64,000 nucleotides of DNA from Verrucomicrobiota bacterium (GTDB lineage: Bacteria > Verrucomicrobiota > Verrucomicrobiia > Opitutales > Opitutaceae), in the NCBI GenBank assembly GCA_023432225.1, contig JAEYUW010000036.1:186001-250000 (forward strand), read 5' to 3'. Position 1 is the stretch's first letter, and each line of letters begins with the position of its first letter. The translations under genes and the position numbers were made by a program. This document shows, piece by piece, positions 8,954 to 17,715 of this stretch. The notes below the pieces were generated by a model. It was given only the letters and a program-made list of their open reading frames with translations. It had not been told where the DNA came from and made no database searches.

Positions 8954-9514
8954 ATGGCCTCAAAAACTCTCGTCGATCCGCTCGCCGGCCGGATTTTCGC
9001 GCTGCGGGGACGGCGCGTGATTCTCGATAGCGATCTCGCGCGCCTCTATGGCGTGGCAACCTTCCGCTTCAATGAGGCGTTCAAGCGAAACCGCCGGCGC
9101 TTTCCCGACGATTTCGTTTTCCAGCTCACTCGGGGCGAGGCCGATTCTTTAAGATCGCAAATTGCGATCTTAGAAACGGGCCAGAGCGCACTGGCGAAAG
9201 GCGGGCGCGGTCGTCATCGCAAATACCTGCCGTGGGTGTTCACGGAACACGGTGCCGTGATGGCCGCGAACATTCTTCGCAGCCCGAAGGCGGTGCAGAT
9301 GAGTGTCTACGTGGTGCGCGCGTTTGTCGCGCAGCGGGAGGTGCTGGCCGCGAATCAATCAGTGCTCCGGCGCCTCGCAGAGATTGATAAGACTCTGCTC
9401 GAGCATGACGCGGCGCTCCGCACGTTGTGGAGTCGACTGAAGCCGTTGCTTGTTCCGCCGCCGGAGAAGCCTGCGAAGGAAATGGGCTTTCACACGGTGC
9501 TGCGGCGTTCGTGA
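8954..9514 (+). CDS. ORF6N-domain DNA-binding protein
   Basis: A 186-residue protein. From the ATG at 8954 the whole N-terminal ~110 residues match the ORF6N domain (KilA-N relative): VILDSDLARLYGV, FNEAFKRNRRRFPDDFVFQLT, then HRKYLPWVFTEHGAVMAANIL. The C-terminal part is helical and charged (EIDKTLLEHDAALRTLWSRL), probably a coiled coil for oligomerisation. Such proteins come from phages but are widely domesticated on chromosomes as presumed regulators. No phage neighbours are present. Codons 66-73 contain a perfect 23-bp DNA palindrome listed separately. A longer frame from 8858 is open but adds a non-conserved leader. Confidence 0.88.
   Translation: MASKTLVDPLAGRIFALRGRRVILDSDLARLYGVATFRFNEAFKRNRRRFPDDFVFQLTRGEADSLRSQIAILETGQSALAKGGRGRHRKYLPWVFTEHGAVMAANILRSPKAVQMSVYVVRAFVAQREVLAANQSVLRRLAEIDKTLLEHDAALRTLWSRLKPLLVPPPEKPAKEMGFHTVLRRS
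9150..9172. promoter_or_regulatory. Perfect 23-bp palindrome inside the ORF6N gene
   Basis: TAAGATCGCAA, one central A, then TTGCGATCTTA. The arms are exact complements. The element encodes the LRSQIAIL stretch of the ORF6N domain. It could be an operator for the encoded DNA-binding protein, or a coincidence of codon choice. Confidence 0.5.
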
Positions 9515-9573
9515 GAGGCCTCCATTCGAAGTTTCTGCGGTGACGGCGGAGTTCGTGATGAAGGCACCACGCG

Positions 9574-9604
9574 AAAAGGGCGCCCCGGCCCCGCCGGGAC
9601 GCCC
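9574..9604 (-). terminator. Rho-independent-like terminator for the SGNH esterase gene
   Basis: On the minus strand GGGCG-t-CCCGG pairs with CCGGG-c-CGCCC around a short GC loop and is followed by TTTT. It lies about 165 bp downstream of the stop at 9770 of the minus-strand esterase gene. On the plus strand it could also close the ORF6N transcript, but lacks a T-run there. Confidence 0.55.
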
Positions 9605-9769
9605 TCGCATACTGGCTGAGCCGCACCAGATATCTCACCGCATGAACGGCGTGAGTCTCGCCGCGAGGTAGCGGAACGCGTAAGCGTTTCGTTGTTCGCA
9701 CGAGCGAAAAACTCACGTTTCCGCTACTCCTCAGGCGTGAAGCATCCGCGTGAGTGGCTCCCTTTTTTG

Positions 9770-10918
9770 CTACCGAACAGTCTCAAGGATCTGTCGCAAC
9801 AGCGGCTCGAAGACGTCGGCTTGGCGCACGAAGCCGAGGTCGCTCGGGTGCGAACCGTCGGTCGTGGCTTCGGTGTCGTCGCCGAGCAGCGCATCGCCGG
9901 GCAGGTAGTGCAGGCCGGTGACGCCTTCGCGTTGGAGCGCGTCGAAGCACGCGCGCAGCGCGGCGTGGTTGTTGGAATGGAAGCGATTGCGCTCGGGCAG
10001 CACCCAGACGTTGGGCTTGCGGCGGTCTTCGACGAGCACGATGGGTGTATGCGGGCGCGCGGCGCGCAGCTGGCGGACGAGCGGCGGACATTTTTCGCGG
10101 ACCGACGCGGGGTTCATGTTCGGCAGGCAATCGATGACGTAGATCGCGGCGTCGATTTGCGTGAGGAACTCGCCCACGGCGGCGTCCATGTGACCGTTGC
10201 CGGAGAAACCGAAGTTCATCACCGGGCGATCGAGTCGCCGGCCGAGGATGGCGACGTGCGTCATGCCGGGACGCGAGGCGCTGGCGCCGTGCGTGATTGA
10301 GGTTCCGTAGAAGACGATCGGCTTCGCGGCGCGTGGCGGCAGGCCTTCGAATTTCGCGTCGGCGGGCGCGCCGATCGTGAGCTCTTCCACGCCGTTGCGG
10401 AGCGGAAGGTAGAGCGCGTAGTCGCGCGCGCCGGGAGTGAGGCCGGTGACGAGTTCCTGGCGCACGTGTTGGCTGCTCGGACGGCTGACGCCGACCCAGC
10501 GCCAGCGACCGGCGTCGCGCGCGTAAAGGTCGACACCGCTGGCGCCGATTGCGGTTTGGTTGGCGCCAGCATTCGGACCGCGCAGCAAGGTGTAGTCGAC
10601 CCACAGCGTCGACGCGTCGGTGCGGAAGCGCACGAGCATGCCGGCGCTGTCGCGGCTGAGCGTCCAGACTTTGTCTGTGACGCGGCCCTGCGCAGCGGCG
10701 GGGAAGCGGTCGAACCAGCGAAGACGTTTCGCTTCCGGAAGCGCACGGCCTTCGACGCCCCAATCGGCGGCGCGATGCCAGACCAAACCGGACGGTTCGG
10801 CGGGTGCCTTGGACTCGGAGGCGTCGGGGGATTCGGCGCCGCGAAGAAGCATCGCGAAAATACAGAGCAACAGAAGAGAGCGGAGAGAGAGGCGGAGGCG
10901 CGGCAAAGCCGATTTCAT
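9770..10918 (-). CDS. Secreted two-domain SGNH/GDSL esterase (GxDLY plus SGNH)
   Basis: A 382-residue protein; the start at 10918 opens a signal peptide (LRSLLLLCIFAMLLRGA). Residues ~40-190 form an N-terminal jelly-roll-like part with GVDLYARD, matching the GxDLY domain found before such esterases. The SGNH hydrolase follows: FYGTSITHG (nucleophile Ser), GFSGNGHMD (block II/III Gly/Asn) and DGSHPSDLGF (catalytic Asp and His). The likely job is deacetylation or de-esterification of polysaccharides in the periplasm or outside the cell, consistent with the sugar-oriented neighbourhood. The frame from 11032 runs back through a palindromic repeat and is not credible as coding. Confidence 0.86.
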   Translation of the reverse strand: MKSALPRLRLSLRSLLLLCIFAMLLRGAESPDASESKAPAEPSGLVWHRAADWGVEGRALPEAKRLRWFDRFPAAAQGRVTDKVWTLSRDSAGMLVRFRTDASTLWVDYTLLRGPNAGANQTAIGASGVDLYARDAGRWRWVGVSRPSSQHVRQELVTGLTPGARDYALYLPLRNGVEELTIGAPADAKFEGLPPRAAKPIVFYGTSITHGASASRPGMTHVAILGRRLDRPVMNFGFSGNGHMDAAVGEFLTQIDAAIYVIDCLPNMNPASVREKCPPLVRQLRAARPHTPIVLVEDRRKPNVWVLPERNRFHSNNHAALRACFDALQREGVTGLHYLPGDALLGDDTEATTDGSHPSDLGFVRQADVFEPLLRQILETVR

Positions 10919-10952
10919 GATCGGTCGAGAGTTGCGGGTGAAGGCCGAGGTG

Positions 10953-11029
10953 GAACGCGTTGACCTCAACGCGTTCTGGAAATTTGGGCCGCGCGGCGGA
11001 TGCCCGAGCGCATTGAGGTCAATGCGCTC
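10953..11029. repeat. Two inverted copies of a ~24-bp palindromic intergenic repeat (family D)
   Basis: GAACGCGTTGA-cc-TCAACGCGTTC at 10953-10976 and GAGCGCATTGA-gg-TCAATGCGCTC at 11006-11029 are each near-perfect palindromes. They are flanked by AGGTGG and CCACCT, so the pair can fold separately or together. A third related copy is at 51850-51871. Confidence 0.7.
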
Positions 11030-11074
11030 CACCTGGCCGCTTCTGGCTGTTGGGTTGGGCCGGCGGCCTCAGGA

Positions 11075-13825
11075 TCAATACTCGAGCGTGTAGGAACTGG
11101 TGAACTGGCGGCCGAGCGTGAAGTAGCCGCTGCCTTCGATGAAGATGTCGTCGAGCGCGTTCTTCACCGCGAAGCGGATCGTGTGTTTCAGGCGCGAGCC
11201 GGTTTTCCAGTTGTAGCCGGCGGCGAGGTCCAGAATGCCGCCTTCCTCCGCGCGGAGATTGATGCGCTGGTCCACCGCGGACGGTGTCTGGTCCATGAGG
11301 CGGTAACCGCTTTGGGCGCGATAGGCGGCGTTCAGGCTGAGGCCTTTGAGCGGGCCGGTGCGCACGCGGTAGTTCGCGCCGACGGCGTAGTTCCACTCGG
11401 GCGTGCGGACGAGGTGCAAGCCTTCCTTCCACGCATCGAGGCTCTTGACGTGTTTGGCGTCGACGGTGCCGAGCGAGACGCGGAGCGAGAGCGCGTCGGT
11501 GACTTTGCCGTTGGCGTAAACTTCGTAGCCCTTCGAGCGGTCGAGGCCGCCGGCGATGAATTGCGGTTTCTCGGCCGGGTTATCGACGGCGCTGTCGAAG
11601 TCGGGATTCGCGATGCGGACGTTCTGGCGCTCGATGTGGAAGTAGCTCGCGCCGACGTCGAATCGCTCCTTGAGCAACTGCGTGCGGAAACCGACTTCCC
11701 AACCGTCGCCACGCTCGTTGGGCATCGGCTCGCCGGTGTGCGAGTAGACATCGCCCTTCGGGTTAAACGAGGTGGAGTGCGAGCCGTAGAGAACCGTGGA
11801 GGGCGTCGCGTAGTAGTTCAGGCCGAAGTTGTAGGTGAAGTCGTCGACCTTGGACTGCGTTTGATCGGTGACGGTGGTTTTGTCGGGGCTGAGGCGATTG
11901 GTGATGATCGTCTTCGCGGTGTCGTAGCGACCGCCGGCCATGGCGAGAATTTTGTCGTTCAGGAAACGCGCGCGGTGCATCAGGAACACGCCGGAGATGT
12001 CGTAGTCGAGGCTGCGGTTTTCCTGGAGCCACGTGTAATATTGCGGCGTGTCGCGGTGATTGATCGAGGTGTTGAAGGCCGGGATCGGATTCGTGCGCGG
12101 GCCGTGGAGCGAACCGGCGTCGTTGGTGTAGTTGGGCACGGCGCCGGTGTAGGTGACGGTGTGAACGTCGGTGGCGACGCCACGCGCGGCGCGTTCGGAG
12201 ATGCGGCCGTCGATCTGGTTCGAGTAGTCGAAGGTCAGCAGCGTCGAATGCTTCACCGGGCCGGTGTCGAAATTCACCGTGAGATCGGCCTGGAGATTTT
12301 TCACGTCGGACGGCAGCTGACGCCAGAAGGGAGCGGCGACGGTGTTCCAGCGCGTGAATTCGCGCGTCGTCGGGTTGATGAGAATCGTGGAGCCGCCGAA
12401 GGCCGTGTAGTCGTAGTCTTGCGTGGTCTTCGAATCGTTGTAGGCGACGCGCAGGCTCACGTCGGAGGAAAACTGATGGATGAGCGTGAGGTTGACGGTG
12501 TCGAGCTGGCGGTCGCTGTAGGTCGTGGGGCCGAGCGTGTTCACCCAGCCGTATTTCGCCATGAAGTCGTAGGCGAACTCGCCGGTGTATTTGTTGCGTG
12601 TGCCGTCGGCCGGATCGAGGCCGTCGATGCGAACGTCGATGACGGGGCGGCCGCGGTTGTTGCGGCGGAACATGTGCTCGTATTCGAGCAACAACTCGGT
12701 GCGATCAGTGAGAAGGTGGCGGAGCACAGCGCCGAAGTTGCGCGTGCGCTCGAAGGTGAACATCTGGTCGAAGTCGCGCTCGGCGTAGGAGCCGGCGAGC
12801 AGGAGCGCGGTGCGGTGGCCGAAGGCGAGATTGTGCTCGAGCTGGACGCGGCTGGTGCGGTTCTCGCCGACTTCGACGAGCGCTTTGCCGGAGTTTTGCC
12901 CGAAGATCGGGCGCTTGGAGATGTAGTTGATCACGCCGCCGGGTTCGCCGCGGCCGTAGATGGCGGCGTAGGGGCCTTTGATCACCTCGACGCGCGACAC
13001 GAGCGTCTTGTCGATGACGCCGTTGCGATAAAAGCCATTGCGCAGCTGGTAATATTGCGAAAAGCCGCGGATGGAGTTGCCGGAGCCGGCGCCCGTGTAG
13101 GATTCGAGGCCGGAGACGTTGCCGACCTGCGAGAGCACTTCGCCGAGATCGCTGACGATGAAGTCATCCATGAAGCGCGTCGTGAGCACGTCGAGGGAGA
13201 ACGGCAGCTCCTTGATCGGCACGGCGACGCGCGTGCCGCCGGAGGATTGGTTCACGGTCCAGAGGGCGGTCTCGCCGGCGGCGCGCACTTCGAACGGGTT
13301 GAGCGTGACGACGGTTTCGGCGGCCTTTTCCTGCGCGGAAAGGGGAGGCGGAGCGGTGAAAGCGAAAGAGGCGACCGCGCTGAACGCAGCCGAGAGCCAG
13401 GTTTTCCGCGGGGTCGCGGGGTTGGTTTCCATCGAAGAAAGGGGGTGGGTAGAGGAGCCGGATTGATTGGTGTCGCCGTCAGCGCGTGAAGCGGCGCGCG
13501 GCGATTTGCGGAGGATGCCGAACGCTTGACCGCCGCTAACCGGGACGGCCGCGAACGGGGTGTCCGCGAGCATGCGGGTCAGCGCCTCCTCGGGCGTGAA
13601 GCGTCCGTGCACCGCGCGCGTGGTCGCGGATTCCGGCACATCGGTGGAGATCAGCACCTCGACGTTGCCCTGCTGCGCGGCGAGCTTGAGGCGCTCGTGC
13701 GCCGGCCCGGCGGGAATCGAAAAATCGGCCGGCGGTGTCGCGGCGGCAAAGCTCAAGCCCACCACGTGCAGCAGCACGAGGAGCGGCAGCCAAACGGAGC
13801 GCGCGAGATGCCGGAACAGCATCAA
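11075..13825 (-). CDS. TonB-dependent outer-membrane receptor with N-terminal signalling (STN) domain, FecA-like
   Basis: A 916-residue protein. A signal peptide (residues 1-~28) is followed by an STN/secretin signalling domain (~33-110: IPAGPAHERLKLAAQQ, PEEALTRMLADTPF). A linker and then the plug domain follow, with VVTLNPFEV, ELPFSLDVLTTRFMDD, SIRGF, VEVIKGPYAAIYGRGEPGGVINY; the rest is the 22-strand barrel ending in an aromatic-terminated strand (SSYTLEY). With the adjacent FecR and ECF sigma genes it forms a ferric-siderophore-type transducer: ligand binding outside is signalled by the STN domain to FecR, freeing the sigma factor. A Met at residue 132 (13432) opens a second signal-peptide-like stretch, noted as a finding. 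The 199-bp gap to fecR suggests its own promoter. Confidence 0.9.
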   Translation of the reverse strand: MMLFRHLARSVWLPLLVLLHVVGLSFAAATPPADFSIPAGPAHERLKLAAQQGNVEVLISTDVPESATTRAVHGRFTPEEALTRMLADTPFAAVPVSGGQAFGILRKSPRAASRADGDTNQSGSSTHPLSSMETNPATPRKTWLSAAFSAVASFAFTAPPPLSAQEKAAETVVTLNPFEVRAAGETALWTVNQSSGGTRVAVPIKELPFSLDVLTTRFMDDFIVSDLGEVLSQVGNVSGLESYTGAGSGNSIRGFSQYYQLRNGFYRNGVIDKTLVSRVEVIKGPYAAIYGRGEPGGVINYISKRPIFGQNSGKALVEVGENRTSRVQLEHNLAFGHRTALLLAGSYAERDFDQMFTFERTRNFGAVLRHLLTDRTELLLEYEHMFRRNNRGRPVIDVRIDGLDPADGTRNKYTGEFAYDFMAKYGWVNTLGPTTYSDRQLDTVNLTLIHQFSSDVSLRVAYNDSKTTQDYDYTAFGGSTILINPTTREFTRWNTVAAPFWRQLPSDVKNLQADLTVNFDTGPVKHSTLLTFDYSNQIDGRISERAARGVATDVHTVTYTGAVPNYTNDAGSLHGPRTNPIPAFNTSINHRDTPQYYTWLQENRSLDYDISGVFLMHRARFLNDKILAMAGGRYDTAKTIITNRLSPDKTTVTDQTQSKVDDFTYNFGLNYYATPSTVLYGSHSTSFNPKGDVYSHTGEPMPNERGDGWEVGFRTQLLKERFDVGASYFHIERQNVRIANPDFDSAVDNPAEKPQFIAGGLDRSKGYEVYANGKVTDALSLRVSLGTVDAKHVKSLDAWKEGLHLVRTPEWNYAVGANYRVRTGPLKGLSLNAAYRAQSGYRLMDQTPSAVDQRINLRAEEGGILDLAAGYNWKTGSRLKHTIRFAVKNALDDIFIEGSGYFTLGRQFTSSYTLEY

Positions 13826-14024
13826 CTGTTGGAGGAGATAACAGGATCAGGCGCATGAGGGCGGGGGGTCGCCCTCCAAGACACCTGGAAGATCATGGAT
13901 GACTAAATCGTAGGCAGGAAAAGGGGAGTGGAAGAAAAAGGAACGAAGGAATTTTTTTCGCTACGCGTGGCGACGATGACTTCCGTGGCGCCGCCGCAAC
14001 GAGCAACGCCGCCGCGCGCCAACC

Positions 14025-15083
14025 TCACGGCGTGCGACTGAGCACGATTTTCGAGGTGCCGTGGCGCTCAGCGCGGATGTGGTGAGTCACGCTGAGCAGC
14101 TCGAGAAAGCTGTCGAGATTGCCGAGTCGAATTTTGCCGGTGATCGGCTCCTGGCTGAGTCCTTCGTCACCGATGACCAGCTGCGTGTGATTGCGGCGGT
14201 TGAATTCGAGGATGACTTCGGAGAGCGGAGCGCCGCGGAAATCGACGAGATCGTTTTTCCACGCGAGCTTCTGCTCGACGACCTGTGGCGTGTAGGTCTC
14301 GACGATCCAGGGCGACTCCGGGGCGTCGGTCGGGACGACCACGGCTTGCCGCGCGTCGAGGGTCTGCTCGGTGATGGCCGGTCGCGGCGTGCCGGAGGCG
14401 AGGTGAGTGGTGGGCGGCGGCTCGACGCGCACGCGGCCCTTGGTGACGAGCACTTCGAGGCGGTCCGCAGTGAGAGCGATGTTGAATTCTGTGCCGACCG
14501 CGGTGACCGCGACGCCGCCGACGCGCACGATGAACGGCCGCGATTTGTCCTCGGCGACCTGGAAGTAAGCTTCGCCGGAGACGAGATCGAGCACGCGGCG
14601 CTTCGGTTCGAAGCGCACCGCGACCTGCGCGCCGCGATTAAGGACGACGACCGAGCCATCCTCAAGCGCATGCCGTTCGGAAGAAAGCGCGGAGTCGCCG
14701 GCGGCGAGGCGTGCGGGCACCGAAGAAGAATCGACGGTGCGTGTGGACCACAGCGCAAAACCGAGCGCGAGCACCGCGGCCAGGCCGCCGAGCCAGGCGA
14801 GCGCGCGGCGGCGATGCGACCGTGCGGGCGGAGCGGCGAGCAGATCGGGATTCGGCTCGAGCGCGTGCAACGGCCGCCACTCGACCATCACGTCCATGCG
14901 CTTGAAGACGGCTTGGAGTGCGGTGTAGGCCTCCGCGTGTTGCGGCGATGCGGCGAGCCATTCGAAAAACTGGTCCTGCTCTTCGGCGGTGAAGCCGGCG
15001 TCGCGCTTCATGATCCATTGCGCGGCTTCCTCACGGATGCGGTGGCGGCGCGCGCTGTCGGACGGCGAATCGGGCGGATTCAT
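14025..15083 (-). CDS. FecR-family anti-sigma/transmembrane regulator
   Basis: A 352-residue single-pass inner-membrane protein. The start at 15083 overlaps the sigma gene's stop as ATGA, implying translational coupling. The N-terminal cytoplasmic part is DUF4880-like (EEAAQWIMKRDAGFTAEEQDQFFEWL), followed by a TM helix (ALAWLGGLAAVLALGFALW) and the periplasmic FecR domain (GDSALSSERHALEDGSVVVLNRGAQVAV, YFQVAEDKSRPFIVRVGGVAVTAVGTEF). A C-terminal STN-like segment (EVILEFNRRNHTQLVIGDE) completes it. It should hold the ECF sigma factor until the FecA-like receptor at 11075 signals. Confidence 0.92.
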   Translation of the reverse strand: MNPPDSPSDSARRHRIREEAAQWIMKRDAGFTAEEQDQFFEWLAASPQHAEAYTALQAVFKRMDVMVEWRPLHALEPNPDLLAAPPARSHRRRALAWLGGLAAVLALGFALWSTRTVDSSSVPARLAAGDSALSSERHALEDGSVVVLNRGAQVAVRFEPKRRVLDLVSGEAYFQVAEDKSRPFIVRVGGVAVTAVGTEFNIALTADRLEVLVTKGRVRVEPPPTTHLASGTPRPAITEQTLDARQAVVVPTDAPESPWIVETYTPQVVEQKLAWKNDLVDFRGAPLSEVILEFNRRNHTQLVIGDEGLSQEPITGKIRLGNLDSFLELLSVTHHIRAERHGTSKIVLSRTP

Positions 15084-15616
15084 GCCGATCCTTTCTCGCA
15101 GAACTTGCCCACGAAGTCCGCGCATTTGTTGAGGCCGATGGCGAGTTGGGCATTCACGGTGCGCGGGGAGAGATCGAGCTTTCGTGCGATGTCCGCCTGG
15201 GAGAGGCCGTAGACTTTGCGCAGCGTGAAGATTTGCCGACAGCGATCCGGGAGCGACTGGATCGCTTTTGTCAGGATTTCCAGTTCCTCGTAGTGCGCTA
15301 CGGTCTCGTGCACGTTGGCGCTCTCGTCGAGCAACTCGGTTTCGTCGAGGGAGTCGGCGAGGTGTTCGCCGCGCACTTTGGCGCTGCGGGTGGCGTTGAG
15401 GGCGAGGTTGCGGGCGGTGGCGAAGAGGAAGGCCTTGGGCGCGTTGATCGCCTCGGTCTGCCGGCTTTGCAGCACGCGCAGGTAGGCCTCCTGGATCACA
15501 TCGTTCACCGGCACGTTGGCGCCGAAGCGGCTGAGCAGCCAGGCGCGCAACTGCGGCTCGTGCACGAGCAGGTTCTCGGCGAACCAGCGGCCTTCGTCTG
15601 TGGTTTCAGGGGGCAT
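15080..15616 (-). CDS. ECF RNA polymerase sigma factor, FecI-like
   Basis: A 178-residue protein; the start at 15616 (MPPETTDEGR) avoids a leader unlike the family. Region 2 includes VNDVIQEAYLRVLQ and KAFLFATARNLALNATR. Region 4 is a helix-turn-helix: LPDRCRQIFTLRKVYGLSQADIA, then KLDLSPRTVNAQL. It is first in a sigma-FecR-receptor order on the minus strand and overlaps fecR by 4 nt. It probably activates the TonB receptor gene and perhaps itself. Confidence 0.92.
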   Translation of the reverse strand: MPPETTDEGRWFAENLLVHEPQLRAWLLSRFGANVPVNDVIQEAYLRVLQSRQTEAINAPKAFLFATARNLALNATRSAKVRGEHLADSLDETELLDESANVHETVAHYEELEILTKAIQSLPDRCRQIFTLRKVYGLSQADIARKLDLSPRTVNAQLAIGLNKCADFVGKFCEKGSA

Positions 15617-15711
15617 TTTCCGAAAAGAGATACGTCCGGGGTGACCCTGAGACACGCGGGGGCGGCGAAATGACTAAGGAAGTTTCGAAAAAATGCGGCC
15701 GGCGGGGAAAA

Positions 15712-15732
15712 GGCGGAGTTCGGCGACCCCGC
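15712..15732. repeat. Degenerate copy of the GGCGGGGT..ACCCCGCC intergenic hairpin (family C)
   Basis: GGCGGAGTTCGGCGACCCCGCCCTACA resembles the better copy at 20891-20912, including the trailing CCTACA, with a mismatched left arm. It lies upstream of the ECF sigma gene. Confidence 0.45.
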
Positions 15733-15810
15733 CCTACAATTCGGCCAGAGTGTCGCGGGTGGCGCGCCTGACGCTCAACGCTCTCCACCGGTTGACGGCT
15801 TCGTTCGGGC

Positions 15811-16470
15811 TCAGCGTTTTTCCGCGTCGCGGATGGCGTTGGCCACGGTTTGGGCGAGGATGGCGGCGCCGTCGGCGTTCGGGTGCACGTGGTCAGGCGT
15901 GTTGGGATGCTGATCGCGCATCGGCGTGAAGAGGTCGATGAGGCCGACGTTTTCGGCGCGCGCGATTTCGGCGATCATCGGGCGGAGTTCGTTTTCGATC
16001 ACCTCGGGCGAGATGCCCCAACCGCTCGGCGGCCACGCGGGCATCGGTTGGCAGATGAAGATCCGCGGATTGGAGGGCAGCGCACGGAGCTGGCGGATGA
16101 TTGAGACGTAGTTGGCGGTGAACTTCTCGCGGTATTTCCAGTTCTGCGGCTTGGAGTCGTTCGTGCCGAGCGCGATGACGATGATCTCGGGTTGAAACGC
16201 GCACGCCTTCGCGAAATGCGGCAGCGAGCGATACGGGAGATCGCCAACATCGAGGAGCGTAGCGCCGCCCTTGCCGAAATTCCGCACCTCGTAGCCGGAG
16301 CCGAGTTGCGCGGCGAGTTGCGCGGGGTAGGATTCGCGCACGGGCTCGTTCGTGCCTGCACCCTCGGTGATGCTGTCGCCGAGGCAGGCGACGCGGAGCG
16401 GAGCGGCGGATAAACTTGAACCCAGCAGCGCGGAGACGGTGACGAGGAGAAGGAACAGGCGACGAGTCAT
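15811..16470 (-). CDS. Secreted SGNH/GDSL hydrolase
   Basis: A 219-residue protein from the ATG at 16470, with a signal peptide (RLFLLLVTVSALLGSSLSA). All four SGNH blocks are present: CLGDSITEG (Ser), FGKGGATLL (Gly), ALGTNDSKP (Asn) and DHVHPNADG (Asp/His). Its length fits a single-domain extracellular esterase such as a sialate, rhamnogalacturonan or xylan acetylesterase; the substrate is unknown. It is monocistronic by position, between the ECF sigma gene on the same strand and the cysteine desulfurase gene on the other strand. Confidence 0.88.
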   Translation of the reverse strand: MTRRLFLLLVTVSALLGSSLSAAPLRVACLGDSITEGAGTNEPVRESYPAQLAAQLGSGYEVRNFGKGGATLLDVGDLPYRSLPHFAKACAFQPEIIVIALGTNDSKPQNWKYREKFTANYVSIIRQLRALPSNPRIFICQPMPAWPPSGWGISPEVIENELRPMIAEIARAENVGLIDLFTPMRDQHPNTPDHVHPNADGAAILAQTVANAIRDAEKR

Positions 16471-16578
16471 GCGCTGAACTTGGCCGCTGAGCCGATATGA
16501 GGCAAGAGACCGATCACTCGCGGCTGCATGGCAGAAGCGACCGGTTGACGATCGGCGAACGGGAGCAATGCTCGGGGT

Positions 16579-17715
16579 GTGATTTACTTGGACTACAACG
16601 CCACGGCGCCGCTGCGGCCTGAAGTGTTCGCGGCGATGAAACCGTTCCTCACGGAGCGCTGGGGCAATCCGAGCAGCAGCTATTCGTTTGGCTCGCAGTT
16701 GAAGGCTGAGATCGAGGCGGCACGTCGCTCGGTGGCGAAGCTGGTGAACGTGAACGCCAGCGAGGTGGTCTTCACCGGCTCCGCGACAGAGGCGGATAAC
16801 ACGGCGCTGAACGCGGCGCTCGTTGCCCAGCCCGGAAAGCGCCACCTCATCACGTCAGCCGTCGAGCACTCGGCGGTGCTCAATCATTGTCATTTCCTCG
16901 AGAGCCAAGGTGTCCGCATCACGCGATTGCCGGTCGATCGCGAGGGATTGCTCGATTTCGGAGGTCTTGAGGCTGCGCTTGCCGAAGATACCGCACTCGT
17001 CTCGCTGATGTGGGCTAACAACGAGACGGGCGTGATCTTTCCCGTTGCCGAGGTGGCCGCGCTCTGCCGCGCGCGAGGCGTGCCCTTTCATTGCGATGCG
17101 GTGCAGGCGGCGGGCAAGTTGCCCGCCGATCTCAAGGCCGTGCCGATCGACTACCTTTCGCTGAGCGCGCACAAGCTCGGCGGTCCCAAGGGAGTCGGCG
17201 CGCTCGTCGTGCGCAAGGGCGCGCCCTTTGCTCCGAGCCTGCACGGCGGCCATCAGGAAAAAGGGCGGCGCGGTGGCACGGAGAACGTGGCGGGCATCGT
17301 CGGCTTCGGTTGCGCTGCCGAACTCGCGGCGAAAGAGCTGCCGGGCTACGCCGCGCAGGTCCAGCCGCTGCGTGACCGACTCGAAACGGAGCTGTTGGCG
17401 CGCGTCGCGGGCGCGGAGCGGAATGGCCACGCCACGCGCCGTCTGCCCAACACCAGCAGCCTGACTTTTCCCGGCATCGAGTCGGAGGCGCTGTTACTCT
17501 TGCTCGACCAGGCTGGCGTCTGCGCTTCAGCCGGCTCGGCGTGCTTGGCGGATTCGGACGAACCGTCGCATGTGGTGCGCGCGATGAAGCCGGAGAGCGC
17601 CGCCGCGCGGCAGATGGTGCGGTTTTCGCTGGGCCGAGAAACAGCCGCGACTGAGGTTACGAGCGCGATTGAAGCGGTGGTTCGTGCCGCTCAAACGCTC
17701 CGTCGAATGGAATGA
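16579..17715 (+). CDS. Cysteine desulfurase (class V aminotransferase, NifS/IscS type)
   Basis: A 378-residue PLP enzyme starting at GTG 16579; no in-frame ATG lies close upstream, and the N-terminus MIYLDYNATAPL is exactly the family start. Visible sites are H97 (SAVEHSAV), the PLP lysine K199 (SLSAHKLGGPKG) and the persulfide cysteine C322 in GSACLADSDEPSHV. The GGHQEKGRRGGTENV loop is conserved. It removes sulfur from cysteine for Fe-S clusters or thio-modification. No iscU/iscA or dnd partner is adjacent. Instead its stop overlaps the start of a DUF6883-like gene as ATGA, so the three-gene run to 18289 looks like one coupled operon. Confidence 0.92.
   Translation: MIYLDYNATAPLRPEVFAAMKPFLTERWGNPSSSYSFGSQLKAEIEAARRSVAKLVNVNASEVVFTGSATEADNTALNAALVAQPGKRHLITSAVEHSAVLNHCHFLESQGVRITRLPVDREGLLDFGGLEAALAEDTALVSLMWANNETGVIFPVAEVAALCRARGVPFHCDAVQAAGKLPADLKAVPIDYLSLSAHKLGGPKGVGALVVRKGAPFAPSLHGGHQEKGRRGGTENVAGIVGFGCAAELAAKELPGYAAQVQPLRDRLETELLARVAGAERNGHATRRLPNTSSLTFPGIESEALLLLLDQAGVCASAGSACLADSDEPSHVVRAMKPESAAARQMVRFSLGRETAATEVTSAIEAVVRAAQTLRRME

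Noticed and set aside
11000..13489. 829-codon plus-strand frame opposite the FecA-like receptor
   Set aside because: Mirror of the receptor's codon usage in GC-rich DNA; the minus frame has clear STN, plug and barrel motifs.
13826..14024. ECF-type promoter for the FecA-like receptor
   Set aside because: An own promoter is likely from the gap, but no -35/-10 pair could be picked with confidence.
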